The position numbers were made by a program, and so were the translations under genes. A stretch of DNA of 64,000 nt from Methylobacterium sp. CB376 (GTDB taxonomy: Bacteria; Pseudomonadota; Alphaproteobacteria; Rhizobiales; Beijerinckiaceae): contig NZ_CP121648.1 of the NCBI RefSeq assembly GCF_029714205.1, positions 6,512,501-6,576,500 on the forward strand, in the 5' to 3' direction. Below are positions 16,188 to 24,724 of the stretch, one piece after another. Under the pieces are notes generated by a model, which searched no databases, was not told the DNA's origin, and saw nothing but the letters and a program-made list of their open reading frames with translations. Within the stretch, counting starts at the first letter, position 1, and each line of letters starts with the position of its first letter.

Positions 16188-17132
16188 GTGACCGCCCTCG
16201 TCACCGACGCCCCCCGGGCCCTCGCCTTCCTGGTCAGCCAGCAGGCCTTCATCGAGCCCGGCGTCTATCGCAGCCTCTACCCGGCGATCCGCTATCCCCG
16301 GCTGATCCCAGTCGACACCGCGGCCCCCGAATGGGTGCCGACCGTGACCTACTTCTCGTCCGACCGGGTCGGGCAGGCCGCCTGGCTGCACGGGGCGGCG
16401 AGCGACGTGCCCCGGGCCGAGGTGCTGCGCCGCCAGAGCGAGACCGCGGTCGCCATGGCCGGGATCGGCTACGGCTACGACCTCGAGGAACTCGGCAAGG
16501 CCCAGCTGCTCGGCATGAATCTCGGCAGCGAGAAGGCCGAGGCCGCCCGCCTCGCCTCGGAGGAGTTCATCGACCAGGTCGCCCTGTTCGGCGACGCCGG
16601 CAAGGGCTTCTCCGGCCTCCTCAACCACCCCGCCGTCACCACCGGCCTCGCCGCCGCCACCGGGGAGGGCGGCGCCACCGCCTTCGCCCGCAAGACCCCC
16701 GAGCAGATCCTCGCCGACGTCAACGGGCAGCTCGTCGGCCTCTTCACCGCCTCCGCCACCGTGGAGATGGCCGACACCCTGCTCCTGCCCTACGAGCAGA
16801 TGCTCGGCCTCGGCCTGCGCCGCATCGACGCCGTCAACCCGGTCACCATCCTCGACTGGATCCGCCGCCACAACGTCTACACCCTGGAGACTGGCCAGGA
16901 CCTCACCATCCTGGGCGTGCGCGGCCTGGAGAATGCCGGGGCCGGGGGCTCGGCCCGGATGGTCGCCTATCGGCGCGACCCCACGGTGCTGAAGCTCTGG
17001 CTGCCGATGCCGTTCCGGTTCTTCCCGGCCTGGCAGAGCGGCCCCTGGCGCTTCGACGTGCCGGGCGCCTTCCGGCTCGGCGGCCTCGACATCCGCCGCC
17101 CCGGCGCCTTCCGCTACCTCGACGGGATCTGA
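16188..17132 (+). CDS. Major capsid protein, DUF2184 family
   Basis: The 314-residue protein matches the DUF2184 group of HK97-fold major capsid proteins: an early FIEPGVYRSLYPAIRYPRLIPVD, IGYGYDLEELGKAQLLGMNL, ARLASEEFIDQVALFGDAGKGFSGLLNHPAV and a C-terminal MPFRFFPAWQSGPWRFDVPGAFRLGGLDIRRPGAFRYLDGI. It starts at GTG 16188 with ACGGAGATC upstream. It is the main shell protein and should be the most abundant product of the cluster. The RcGTA capsid (g5) belongs to a different HK97-type family, so this head is not RcGTA-derived. Confidence 0.88.
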   Translation: MTALVTDAPRALAFLVSQQAFIEPGVYRSLYPAIRYPRLIPVDTAAPEWVPTVTYFSSDRVGQAAWLHGAASDVPRAEVLRRQSETAVAMAGIGYGYDLEELGKAQLLGMNLGSEKAEAARLASEEFIDQVALFGDAGKGFSGLLNHPAVTTGLAAATGEGGATAFARKTPEQILADVNGQLVGLFTASATVEMADTLLLPYEQMLGLGLRRIDAVNPVTILDWIRRHNVYTLETGQDLTILGVRGLENAGAGGSARMVAYRRDPTVLKLWLPMPFRFFPAWQSGPWRFDVPGAFRLGGLDIRRPGAFRYLDGI

Positions 17133-17136
17133 CGCC

Positions 17137-17346
17137 ATGGTGCAGGTGACGAACCGCGCCCGCGGCGCCCGGCTGTTCTGGGTGCGCGGCGAGGCCGCGC
17201 CCCGCCGCCTCGCGCCCGGCGAGAGCGCCGAGCTCGACCTCCTCGACCGCAACGATCCGCTCCTGCGGGCTTGGGAGGCGGCGGGCGAGATCGAGATCGC
17301 CGGGGAGCCGGCCCCGCGCCGGCGCGCCCGGCCCCGGGAGGCCTGA
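17137..17346 (+). CDS. Small phage protein of the head region, unknown
   Basis: A 69-residue basic protein (VQVTNRARGARLFWVRGEAAPRRLAPGESAELDLLDRNDPLLRAWEAAGEIEIAGE). It has a compact beta-like core and an Arg-rich tail. It lies between the capsid and DUF4054 genes with spacers of 4 and 1 bp, so it belongs to the operon. Small proteins at this point often resemble the C-terminal part of head-fibre or decoration proteins; nothing more specific can be said. Confidence 0.65.
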   Translation: MVQVTNRARGARLFWVRGEAAPRRLAPGESAELDLLDRNDPLLRAWEAAGEIEIAGEPAPRRRARPREA

Positions 17347-17347
17347 G

Positions 17348-17713
17348 ATGGAGGCGCCCGCACCGGCGGAGTTCAAGGCCCGCTTCCCCGCCTTCGCGGG
17401 GCTGCCCGACGAGGCGGTCGCCCCGGCGCTGGCGGAGGCCCGCGCCCGGGTCGATGCCGCCCTCCCGCAGGCCGGCCTCGCCCGGATGCTCTACGCCGCG
17501 CACCTCCTCACCCTCGACGGGCATGGCGGCGCCGAGGGGGCCTGGATCCGGGCGGGGCGCCCCCGGCTCCTGCGCAGCGGCACCCTGACGGTCGAGCGCC
17601 GCGGCGCCGGCGAGGCCGGACCCGACCCGGCCGGCACCCTCGCGGAGACCTCCTACGGGCGCCGGTTCCGCGACCTCCTGCGCCTGACCAGCCCCGGCAT
17701 CGCGGTGGTGTGA
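17348..17713 (+). CDS. Head-tail connector, DUF4054 family
   Basis: The 121-residue protein has the DUF4054 arrangement: an N-terminal FKARFPAFAGLPDEAVAPALAEARARVD, a central AAHLLTLDGHGG and a C-terminal TSYGRRFRDLLRLTSPGIAVV. This is the gp6-like adaptor family that docks beneath the portal. Its stop overlaps the next start (TGATG). Confidence 0.8.
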   Translation: MEAPAPAEFKARFPAFAGLPDEAVAPALAEARARVDAALPQAGLARMLYAAHLLTLDGHGGAEGAWIRAGRPRLLRSGTLTVERRGAGEAGPDPAGTLAETSYGRRFRDLLRLTSPGIAVV

Positions 17714-18033
17714 TGGATCGCCCCGACAGCCTCGCGGCCCTCCTCGCCGCCGCCGCCGATCCCCTCTGCCGGGACGGCCTCCTCCACCGGGCCCGGGAGG
17801 AGGGCGGCTTCGCGGATGTCCCGGTCCGCTGCCGCGTCGAGGCGCTCGGCGCGGGCGAGGAGGCCCCCGGCCTCCCCGGCCGCCGCATCAGCCTGATGCT
17901 GCTCCTCCCCGGCCTCGACCCGCCGCCCACGCCCGAGGACGAGATCACGCTGCCGGAGGGCCGCTGGCGGATCACCGCCGTGGAGCGGGACCCTGCCGGC
18001 AGCCACCTCCTCCTGCAGGGGAGGCCGGCCTGA
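17713..18033 (+). CDS. Probable head-tail joining/stopper protein
   Basis: A 106-residue protein with a beta-rich second half (RISLMLLLPGLDPPPTPEDEITLPEGRWRITAVERDPAGSHLLLQGRPA), the pattern of SPP1 gp16-like stopper proteins that close the neck. ATG 17713 is preferred to the adjacent GTG because it overlaps the previous stop. Its own stop overlaps the next start. Assigned mainly from position in the neck module. Confidence 0.6.
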   Translation: MDRPDSLAALLAAAADPLCRDGLLHRAREEGGFADVPVRCRVEALGAGEEAPGLPGRRISLMLLLPGLDPPPTPEDEITLPEGRWRITAVERDPAGSHLLLQGRPA

Positions 18034-18326
18034 TGGACGCGACCCGCCTGCGGGCCCGCCTCGACGCGGTGAGGCGGCGGGACCGCGCACGGGTTCGGGC
18101 CCGCCTCGACGCCGCCGGCCGGGCGATCCTGGCCGGGCTGCCGCCCGGCCTCGCCGGCAGCCCGGCCCCGACCCCGGCCGGCCTCGCCCTCACCGTCGCG
18201 GGGCCCGGCCTCGCCGCCCGCGAGTTCGGCACCGCCGCCCGGCCCGCCCGGCCCGTGCTCGGGCCCCTCATCGACTGCCTGCGGGCGGACCCGCCGCCCG
18301 GCAAGCCCCCCGACCCGGAGCCCTGA
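18033..18326 (+). CDS. Neck protein, unknown family
   Basis: A 97-residue protein with a helical Arg-rich N-terminus (RLRARLDAVRRRDRARVRARLDAAG), then AILAGLPPGLAG and a strand-rich middle (LALTVAGPGLAAREFGTAARPARP). The shape resembles short HK97 gp10-like neck proteins, and the gene order (connector, stopper, this, tail terminator) agrees. No firm family match can be claimed. Confidence 0.6.
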   Translation: MDATRLRARLDAVRRRDRARVRARLDAAGRAILAGLPPGLAGSPAPTPAGLALTVAGPGLAAREFGTAARPARPVLGPLIDCLRADPPPGKPPDPEP

Positions 18327-18327
18327 C

Positions 18328-18741
18328 ATGGCGAGCCTCGACCTCGGCGAACCCCTCGGCCAGGCCGTGATGGCGCGGCTCGCCGCCGATCCGGCCCTCT
18401 GCGCCCTCGTGCAGGGCCGCGTGCGCGACTACGTGCGGGCGGGCGAGGACTGGCCCTTCCTGCGCCTCGACCCCGTCGAGACCCGCCCCTACGAGGCCGA
18501 GGGCTGGGTCGGCTGCACCTGCCGCATCACGCTGCACGCCTTCGCCCGCGGCGAGCGCGGCACAAGCGCCATCCAGCGCCTCGCCGCCGCGGCCGCGGCC
18601 GCCCTCGACGAGGCCGATCTGCGCCTGTCCCGCGGCCGGCTCCTCTGGATCGCCCACGAGCGCAGCCTGTACGTGCCCGAGCCCCAGGGGCCCGCCTCCT
18701 GGCACGCGGTGCTGCGCTTCTCCGCCGTCGCCGCCGCCTGA
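18328..18741 (+). CDS. Tail terminator, DUF3168 family
   Basis: The 137-residue protein matches DUF3168: N-terminal LGQAVMARLAADPALCALVQGRVRDYV, central TCRITLHAFARGERGTSAIQRLAAAAAAALDEADL and the late HAVLRFSAV strand. Members form the hexameric ring that stops tail-tube growth and joins tail to neck. RcGTA g8 occupies the same position. Confidence 0.8.
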   Translation: MASLDLGEPLGQAVMARLAADPALCALVQGRVRDYVRAGEDWPFLRLDPVETRPYEAEGWVGCTCRITLHAFARGERGTSAIQRLAAAAAAALDEADLRLSRGRLLWIAHERSLYVPEPQGPASWHAVLRFSAVAAA

Positions 18742-18807
18742 CCCCCGGGGCGCCGCCCCGGACCCGCCGGGGACGCGGTCCCCGGACCCCCCACGAGGAA
18801 TCCCGCC

Positions 18808-19275
18808 ATGACCGAAGCCGCCACGCTGCCCTTCTCGGGCGTCTCCGTGAAGCTCGAGAGCCCCGACCGGGCCGGTACCTTCGAGGCGCCGGTCGGGCTC
18901 ACCGAGCGCTCCGTCTCCTTCAGCAAGGAGACCAACAGCGTCGCCATCCCGGACGCAGTCAACGAGGACGCCGCCCCGTTCGTCGCCCGCGACGTGGTCT
19001 CGAAATCCGTGACCATCTCGGGCAAGGGCGTGATGGCCCGCCAGAGCCTCGGCCGCTGGCGCGCCGCCTTCGAGGCGGACGGCCCCGTGCGGACCCGCGT
19101 GGACGTCGCCGGGGACGGGACCGGAGGCGCCGGCACCGGCGCCGGAGGCGCCGGCCACTGGGAGGGGCTGTTCCACCTCACGAGCTTCGAGGTCGGGGCG
19201 ATCCGCGGCGAGCGCTGCACCGTCACGGTCGCCCTGCAGTCGAGCGGCCCGGTGCCGTTCACGGCCGCGCCCTGA
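18808..19275 (+). CDS. Major tail tube protein (TP901-1/GTA g9-like)
   Basis: The 155-residue protein has the tail tube pattern TERSVSFSKETNSVAIPDAVNEDAAPFVARDVVSKSVTISGKGVMARQSLGRWRAAF and a closing GLFHLTSFEVGAIRGERCTVTVALQSSGPV. A Gly/Ala-rich insertion (GTGGAGTGAGGAG, about residues 103-116) looks like a loop lengthened by a small repeat. AGGAATCCC upstream provides a ribosome site. From this gene onward the order follows RcGTA. Confidence 0.82.
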   Translation: MTEAATLPFSGVSVKLESPDRAGTFEAPVGLTERSVSFSKETNSVAIPDAVNEDAAPFVARDVVSKSVTISGKGVMARQSLGRWRAAFEADGPVRTRVDVAGDGTGGAGTGAGGAGHWEGLFHLTSFEVGAIRGERCTVTVALQSSGPVPFTAAP

Positions 19276-19283
19276 CGGATCCG

Positions 19284-19865
19284 ATGAGCCGCGACGGCCA
19301 TGTCGACCTCGCCCTCGGCGGCGCGGTCCGGCGCTTCCGCCTCGCGATCGGCGACCTGGAAGCCCTCCAGGAGGCGACCGGCCTCGGCCCCGCCGACCTC
19401 CTGCACCGGCTCCGGACCGGGCGGCCCTACCGCTTCCGGGACGTGGCCGAGACCCTGCGCGTCGCCCTGGTCGGCGGCGGCCTCGGCGTCGGCGAGGCCC
19501 ACGCCCTCGCGGCGGGCCTCGACGGCCTGCCCTGCCTCACCGTCATCGCGGCGGCGACGCTCGCCCTCGCGGCGGGCCTCGACGGCGCCGAGGACGAGGA
19601 GGTCGGGCGCTGGACCCGGCCCTCGCCGGCCCGCCCGGACGGGCGCATGGCCTTCGCGCCCTTCTACGAGGCCGCCGCCGCCCTCGGCCTCGCCGTCGCC
19701 GACCTGCGGGCGATGAGCCTCTGGCAATTCGCCGCCTACCTGGACGGCTTCAACCGGGCCCACGGCCCCGACGGGCCCGAGCCGATGAGCGCCGCCGAAG
19801 AGGACCGGCTCTGGGCCTGGATCCGGGCCGAGACCGCGGGAGCCCCGCATGCCGACCGAGCTTGA
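19284..19865 (+). CDS. Tail assembly chaperone: GTA gp10-like plus TIGR02216-like fusion
   Basis: The 193-residue product joins two elements that are separate genes in RcGTA. Residues 1-105 match the g10 (GTA family) chaperone: GGAVRRFRLAIGDLEALQEATGLGPADLLHRL and FRDVAETLRVALVGGG. Residues 120-185 contain MAFAPFYEAAAALGLAVADLRAMSLWQFAAYLDGFNRAHG, the second short chaperone (TIGR02216-like). Tail chaperones coat the tape measure during assembly; lambda makes the two forms by frameshifting, whereas here they are one continuous frame. The 3' end overlaps the tape measure gene by 17 nt. Confidence 0.78.
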   Translation: MSRDGHVDLALGGAVRRFRLAIGDLEALQEATGLGPADLLHRLRTGRPYRFRDVAETLRVALVGGGLGVGEAHALAAGLDGLPCLTVIAAATLALAAGLDGAEDEEVGRWTRPSPARPDGRMAFAPFYEAAAALGLAVADLRAMSLWQFAAYLDGFNRAHGPDGPEPMSAAEEDRLWAWIRAETAGAPHADRA

Positions 19866-21117
19866 CCGCCTCGTCGTCTCCCTGGAGGCGAATCTCGACG
19901 CCTACGAGCGCGCCCTCGACCGGGCCGCGCCCCTGGCCGAGCGCGCCCTCGGCCAGGCCGAGCGGGCCGTCGCGGCGAGCGCCGCCCGGATGCAGGCCGC
20001 CATGGCGCGGGCCGGGGAGGGGGTGCGCGGCGAGATCGTCCGGATGGTGGCGCAGGCCCCCGCCGCGGCGTCCGCCGTCCCCGCCGCCCAGGCCCCCCGC
20101 CCTGCCGGCGGCGCGGCCGCGCCGCCGGCCTCCTCCGTATCCGGCGCGCCGCCGCAAGCCGCGCCGCCGACCGGCGCCCGCGCCCCCGCCCGGAGGATGT
20201 CCGGCGCCGAACCCGGGCCGACCCGCGCCGGGGAGGCCGAGGAGCCGGCACCCGCGCGCGCCCTCCCGCCCGCCCTCCCGGTCCCGGCACCCGCCGGGGC
20301 CCCCGCGCCCGCGGCCGCGGCGCCCGCGTTCCAGGGCGCCGCCCCGGCATCCCCGCCCGCGGCGCGCCCCGGGACATCCGCGGCCCCCGACGGCGACGCC
20401 TTCCGCTCCGAGGTCGCCCGCCTCACCAAGCGGACCGGGCTCCTGCGCGTCGAGGCCGAGACGCTCGGCCTGTCCGAGGGCGCCGCCGCCCGGGCCGAGG
20501 CCGCCTTCCGCCTCCTCGACGCGGCCAAGAAGGCGGATCTCGCCGTCACCCCCGCCCTCACGGCCGAGGTTGAGAAGGTCGCGGCGGCCTACGGCGCGGC
20601 GACCCAGCAGGTCGAGGACGCCGAGCGGGCGCAGCGCGCCTTCCAGCAGGCCTCGCGGGATTTCGGCTCCGCCCTCTCGGGGGCGCTGAAGGGCGCGATC
20701 CTCGACGGCGAGCGGCTCAACGCGGTGCTCTCCCGCTTCGCCATCACGCTCGCCGCCCGGAGCATCGACCGCACCGTCGAGGGCTTCCTCGCCAGGGGCG
20801 GGGCGGGCGGCGACCTGCTGGGGGAGGCCGCCAAGGGCCTCGGCCTCGACCTCAACCCGACCGGCCGCGCCGAGGGCGGGCCGGTGGTGCCGGGCGTGGC
20901 CTACACGGTGGGCGAGCGCGGCCGCGAGACCTTCGTGCCGCTCCAGCCCGGCCGCATCGTCCCGGCGGCCCGCGGCCCGGCCGCGGCGCCCGCGCCCGCC
21001 CCGATCCAGGTGAGCGTGGTGGTGCAGACGCCCGACGCGCCGAGCTTCGCGCGCGCCGAGGCGCAGGTCACCGCCGCCCTGGCGCGCGCCGTCCAGCGCG
21101 GGTTGCGGGGGCAGTGA
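19849..21117 (+). CDS. Tail tape measure protein (GTA g11-like)
   Basis: The 422-residue protein starts with LDRLVVSLEANLDAYERALDRAAPLAERALGQAERAVAAS, a helical tape N-terminus. An Ala/Pro-rich low-complexity stretch follows (about residues 70-185), then helices with FGSALSGALKGAILDGERLNAVLSRFAITLAARSIDRTVEGFLARG and the C-terminal GGPVVPGVAYTVGERGRETFVPLQPGRIVP, the usual ending of these proteins. At about 1.5 angstrom per residue the tail would be near 60 nm, close to short siphovirus or GTA tails. The Pro/Ala region probably expanded by slippage. Confidence 0.8.
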   Translation: MPTELDRLVVSLEANLDAYERALDRAAPLAERALGQAERAVAASAARMQAAMARAGEGVRGEIVRMVAQAPAAASAVPAAQAPRPAGGAAAPPASSVSGAPPQAAPPTGARAPARRMSGAEPGPTRAGEAEEPAPARALPPALPVPAPAGAPAPAAAAPAFQGAAPASPPAARPGTSAAPDGDAFRSEVARLTKRTGLLRVEAETLGLSEGAAARAEAAFRLLDAAKKADLAVTPALTAEVEKVAAAYGAATQQVEDAERAQRAFQQASRDFGSALSGALKGAILDGERLNAVLSRFAITLAARSIDRTVEGFLARGGAGGDLLGEAAKGLGLDLNPTGRAEGGPVVPGVAYTVGERGRETFVPLQPGRIVPAARGPAAAPAPAPIQVSVVVQTPDAPSFARAEAQVTAALARAVQRGLRGQ

Positions 21118-21118
21118 C

Positions 21119-21754
21119 ATGGCCTCGCCCTTCCACGAGGTGCGCTTTCCGCTCGCCCTCTTCTACGGGTCCCGCGGCGGGCCGGAGCGGCGCACCGAGA
21201 TCGTCACGCTCGGCTCCGGCGACGAGGAGAGGAACAGCCTCTGGCGCCACTCTCGGCGCGCCTACAATGCCGGGCCGGCGCTCCGCCGCGCCGAGGACAT
21301 CGCGCTCCTGATCGCCTTCTTCGAGGAGCGCCGCGGGCCCCTCTACGGCTTCCGCTGGCGCGACACCTTCGACCACGCCTCCGGCCCCTTCGGCCGCGCG
21401 CCCGCCGCCACCGACCAGCCCCTCGGCACGGGCGACGGCGCCGCGACCGTGTTCCCGCTCGCCAAGACCTACGGGGCGGCCTTCGCCCCCTACACGCGCC
21501 CGATCGTCAAGCCGGTGGCCGGCTCGGTCCGGGTGGCGGTGGCGGGCGCCGAGTTGCCGGCCTCCGGCTTCGCCGTCGACGCCACCACCGGCCGCGTCAC
21601 CCTCGCGCAGGCCCCGCCCGCGGGCGCCGCGGTGACGGCGGGGTTCCTGTTCGACGTGCCGGTGCGCTTCGCCACCGACCGCCTGGAGATCGACCACCAG
21701 GCGGTGCTGGCCGGCGTGGTCGCCGACATCCCGATCCTGGAGCTGCGCCGGTGA
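21119..21754 (+). CDS. Distal tail protein, DUF2460 (GTA g12-like)
   Basis: A 211-residue DUF2460 protein: FHEVRFPLALFYGSRGGPERRTEIVTLGSGDEERNS, WRHSRRAYNAGPALRRAEDIALLIAFFEERRGPLYGFRWRDTFDH and GSVRVAVAGAE...GRVTLAQAPPAGAAVTAGFLFDVPVRFATDRLEIDHQAV. Members form the distal tail ring in the RcGTA baseplate. It overlaps the next gene by 4 bp (GTGA). Confidence 0.9.
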   Translation: MASPFHEVRFPLALFYGSRGGPERRTEIVTLGSGDEERNSLWRHSRRAYNAGPALRRAEDIALLIAFFEERRGPLYGFRWRDTFDHASGPFGRAPAATDQPLGTGDGAATVFPLAKTYGAAFAPYTRPIVKPVAGSVRVAVAGAELPASGFAVDATTGRVTLAQAPPAGAAVTAGFLFDVPVRFATDRLEIDHQAVLAGVVADIPILELRR

Positions 21755-22644
21755 GATCCCTGCCTCCCGCCCTCGCCGCGAGCCTCGCGAGCGGCGTCAC
21801 CACGCTCTGCCGCTGCTGGATCCTGACCCGCACGGACGGGATGCGGCTCGGCTTCACCGACCACGACGAGGACGTGGTCTGCGACGGGGTTCCCTGCGCG
21901 GCCGAGACCGGCGCCACCGGCTCGGCCCTGGAGCAGGGCGCGGGCCTGAGCCCCGACACGGGCGAGATCATGGGGGCGCTCCGCTCCGGGCGGCTGGCGG
22001 AAAGCGAACTGGCGCGCGGCCTCTACGACGGGGCGGCGGTGGCGGTGTGGTGGGTGGATTGGTCCGCCCCGGCGAACGCGGTGCCGGTGCTGTGCGGGCA
22101 TCTCGGCGAGGTGTCCCGCGGTGCCTGCGGCTTCACCGCGGAGGTGCGGGGGCTCGCGGACCGCCTCGGCCAGCCGACCGGGCGGCTCTATCAGCGCTCC
22201 TGCGACGCGCTGCTCGGCGATGCGCGCTGCGGGATCGACGCGACGGGAGCCGCCTACCGCGGCACCGGCACGGTCGCGGCCGTGCGCTCGCCGCGGACGC
22301 TCCTGGCCGCGGGCCTCGACGCGTTCCGCACGGATTGGTTCACGGCCGGGCGGCTGGTCTGGACGCGGGGCGCCAATGCGAACGCGGTGGTCGAGGTGCG
22401 GGCGCATCAGCGCGGGGTCGCCGGCGCCGCCGCGCTCCTCGACCTGTGGGAGCCGGCCCCGGCCGCGATGGCGGCGGGCGACGCGTTCACGGTCACGGCC
22501 GGCTGCGACAAGTCCTTCGGCAGCTGCCGGACCAAGTTCGGCAACGCGGTCAATTTCCGCGGCTTCCCGGACCTGCCGGGCAACGACTACGCGGTGTCCT
22601 CCAGGCGGGACGAGGCCGGCAATGACGGCGGGCGCCTGCGGTAG
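21751..22644 (+). CDS. Baseplate hub protein, DUF2163 (GTA g13-like)
   Basis: The 297-residue protein matches DUF2163/phage_BR0599: TLCRCWILTRTDGMRLGFTDHDEDVVCDGVPC, EQGAGLSPDTGEIMGALRSGRLAESELARGLYDGAAV, YQRSCDALLGDARCGIDATG and CDKSFGSCRTKFGNAVNFRGFPDLPGND. The cysteines in the last two segments probably form an iron-sulfur or disulfide-stabilised site, as in RcGTA g13. Start is GTG 21751. In RcGTA the next gene is g14 at once; here 3 kb of other DNA intervenes. Confidence 0.9.
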   Translation: MRSLPPALAASLASGVTTLCRCWILTRTDGMRLGFTDHDEDVVCDGVPCAAETGATGSALEQGAGLSPDTGEIMGALRSGRLAESELARGLYDGAAVAVWWVDWSAPANAVPVLCGHLGEVSRGACGFTAEVRGLADRLGQPTGRLYQRSCDALLGDARCGIDATGAAYRGTGTVAAVRSPRTLLAAGLDAFRTDWFTAGRLVWTRGANANAVVEVRAHQRGVAGAAALLDLWEPAPAAMAAGDAFTVTAGCDKSFGSCRTKFGNAVNFRGFPDLPGNDYAVSSRRDEAGNDGGRLR

Positions 22645-23005
22645 CCGGGCGCCTGCGGCAGCAAGGAGGCCGCCGGCGCGCCGGCCGCCCGGTCCGGCCG
22701 CCCGGTCCATGCCGGATCGGCCCGTCCACGCGCCGCGGGATGCGCGTCACCGCCAAGCATCCGCCCGCCGAGGCCGGAGCGACCGGGGAGCGTCCGATCC
22801 GCGCGCCTGCGGCGGAGCCGGGACCGCATCCGAGACCAGTCCCGAGCGCGCCCGCCTGCCGCAGCGGCAAGGACCGTCGTGCCCGGTCCGGACCGGTTCG
22901 GGCCGGGCTCGGCACGACCCGCTCGGGACGAACAAACGGCCTGTTTGCAAGTTAGCCGGCTTTCCAGAGAAGCGCCTGCGGGCGGTCGGACGAGGCAGGT
23001 GGGGC
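22645..23005. other. Gap at the left border of the inserted block
   Basis: The 361 bp hold no gene. A 13 bp unit GGCCGCCCGGTCC is tandemly duplicated (22683-22708). Near the end is an AT-richer pocket with GACGAACAAACGG (22927-22939), overlapping an inverted repeat CAAAC/GTTTG (22933-22947). It probably carries the promoter of the DUF47-pit pair. Confidence 0.45.
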
Positions 23006-23650
23006 ATGCTGGGCTGGTTTCGCGCGCTGATGCCGAAGGAGGACCGCTTCTTCGACCTGTTCGAGCGGCACGCCGACACCCTGGTCGCGGCGGCCGAGGC
23101 GCTGCAGGACCTGCTCAAGGGCGGGGAGGACGTGCCGCGCTACTGCCGGATCATCGCCGAGCGCGAGCACGAGGCGGACGACATCTCCCGCGAGGTGCTG
23201 CAGGCCGTGCGGCGCAGCTTCATCACCCCGTTCGACCGCGGCGACATCAAGGACCTGATCCAGTCGATGGACGATGCCATCGACCAGATGAACCGCACCG
23301 CCAAGGCCATCACCCTGTTCGATGTGCGCCGGTTCGATCCGATCATGCAGGAGCTGGGCGGTACGGTGCTGGAGGCCGCCCGGCTCACCGCCCAGGCCGT
23401 GCCGCTCCTGAAGGCGATCGGCCCGCAGGCGGGCCGCCTCGCCATGCTGACCGAGCTGGTGGTCAAGGTGGAGGGCCGCTCCGACGCGTTGCACGAGCAG
23501 GGCCTCAAGTCCCTCTACCGCGCGCACGGGCGGACCGATCCCATGGCCTACATCGTCGGCAGCGAGATCCTGGGTCACCTGGAGGACGTGGTCGACCGCT
23601 TCGAGGACGTCGCCAACGAGATCAGCGGCATCGTGATCGAGAACGTGTAG
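23006..23650 (+). CDS. DUF47 (PhoU-like) phosphate transport regulator
   Basis: The 214-residue helical protein matches the DUF47/Pit accessory family: FFDLFERHADTLVAAAEALQDLL, REHEADDISREVLQAVRRSFITPFDRGDIKDLIQSMDDAIDQMNRTAKAI and GHLEDVVDRFEDVANEISGIVIENV. The EHEADD and DRGDI motifs resemble PhoU metal-binding sites. Such proteins are encoded before PiT transporters and modulate them. ATG 23006 follows AGGTGGGG. It is 7 bp upstream of the pit gene. Its setting, inside a phage tail operon, is abnormal for this family. Confidence 0.9.
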   Translation: MLGWFRALMPKEDRFFDLFERHADTLVAAAEALQDLLKGGEDVPRYCRIIAEREHEADDISREVLQAVRRSFITPFDRGDIKDLIQSMDDAIDQMNRTAKAITLFDVRRFDPIMQELGGTVLEAARLTAQAVPLLKAIGPQAGRLAMLTELVVKVEGRSDALHEQGLKSLYRAHGRTDPMAYIVGSEILGHLEDVVDRFEDVANEISGIVIENV

Positions 23651-23657
23651 GGCGGCG

Positions 23658-24662
23658 ATGACCGACGCCCTCGCGCTGCCGGCGCTCACCGGCCTCATCG
23701 CCCTCGCGCTCCTGTTCGACTTCCTCAACGGCCTGCACGACGCGGCCAACTCGATCGCCACCATCGTCTCGACCCGGGTGCTGCGGCCGCATTACGCCGT
23801 GGTCTGGGCGGCCTTCTTCAACTTCATCGCCTTCCTGTTCTTCGGCCTGCACGTCGCCCAGACGCTCGGCACCGGCATCGTGGAGGCGAGCCTGGTCGAT
23901 GCCCGCGTGATCTTCGGCGCGCTCGTGGGGGCCATCGCCTGGAACGTGCTGACCTGGGTGCTCGGCATCCCGTCGAGCAGCTCGCACGCGCTCGTCGGAG
24001 GGCTCGTCGGGGCGGGGATCGCCAAGGCGGGCTGGCAGGCGGTGGTCTGGGGCGGGCTCGGCAAGACCGCGGCGGCCATCGTGCTCTCGCCCCTGCTCGG
24101 GTTCCTGCTCGCGCTCCTGCTGGTGCTGATCGTCTCGTGGGGGTTCGTGCGCTCGACGCCCTTCGCGGTCGACCGCACCTTCCGCCACCTGCAATTCGTC
24201 TCGGCCTCGCTCTACTCGCTCGGCCACGGCGGCAACGACGCGCAGAAGACGATGGGGATCATCGCGGTGCTGCTCTACAGCCAGGGGCACCTCGGGAGCG
24301 CGTTCTTCGTGCCGCTCTGGGTGGTTTTGTCCTGCCAGGCGGCGATGGCGGCCGGCACGCTGCTGGGCGGCTGGCGGATCGTGCGCACGATGGGCTCGCG
24401 CATCACGCGGCTCACGCCGATGCAGGGCTTCTGCGCCGAGACGGGCGGGGCGCTGACGCTGTTCGGGGCGACCTGGCTCGGGATCCCGGTCTCGACCACG
24501 CACACCATCACCGGGGCGATCATCGGGGTGGGGGCGGCCCGCCGCACCTCCGCGGTGCGCTGGGGGGTGGCGAGCAACATCGTGGTGGCCTGGGTGCTCA
24601 CCCTGCCCGCGGCGGCGCTGATCGGCGCGGGCGCCTACGGTCTCACGGCGCTGATCTCCTGA
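23658..24662 (+). CDS. Inorganic phosphate transporter, PiT family
   Basis: A 334-residue membrane protein with about ten helices and the two PiT signatures: [23 protein letters not shown] near the N-terminus and [16 protein letters not shown] in the second half. The late [16 protein letters not shown] is the matching repeat. PiT carriers import metal-phosphate with protons or sodium in the inner membrane. It forms an operon with the DUF47 gene. All conserved motifs look intact, so it is probably functional in spite of its position between tail genes; this fits a phage cargo gene or a later insertion. Confidence 0.93.
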   Translation: MTDALALPALTGLIALALLFDFLNGLHDAANSIATIVSTRVLRPHYAVVWAAFFNFIAFLFFGLHVAQTLGTGIVEASLVDARVIFGALVGAIAWNVLTWVLGIPSSSSHALVGGLVGAGIAKAGWQAVVWGGLGKTAAAIVLSPLLGFLLALLLVLIVSWGFVRSTPFAVDRTFRHLQFVSASLYSLGHGGNDAQKTMGIIAVLLYSQGHLGSAFFVPLWVVLSCQAAMAAGTLLGGWRIVRTMGSRITRLTPMQGFCAETGGALTLFGATWLGIPVSTTHTITGAIIGVGAARRTSAVRWGVASNIVVAWVLTLPAAALIGAGAYGLTALIS

Positions 24663-24724
24663 CCGGCGCCCTGCCGCGGCCGGTTCCCCGTCCCGGACCG
24701 GGCCGAGGAGGGCGGCCCGGCGAG

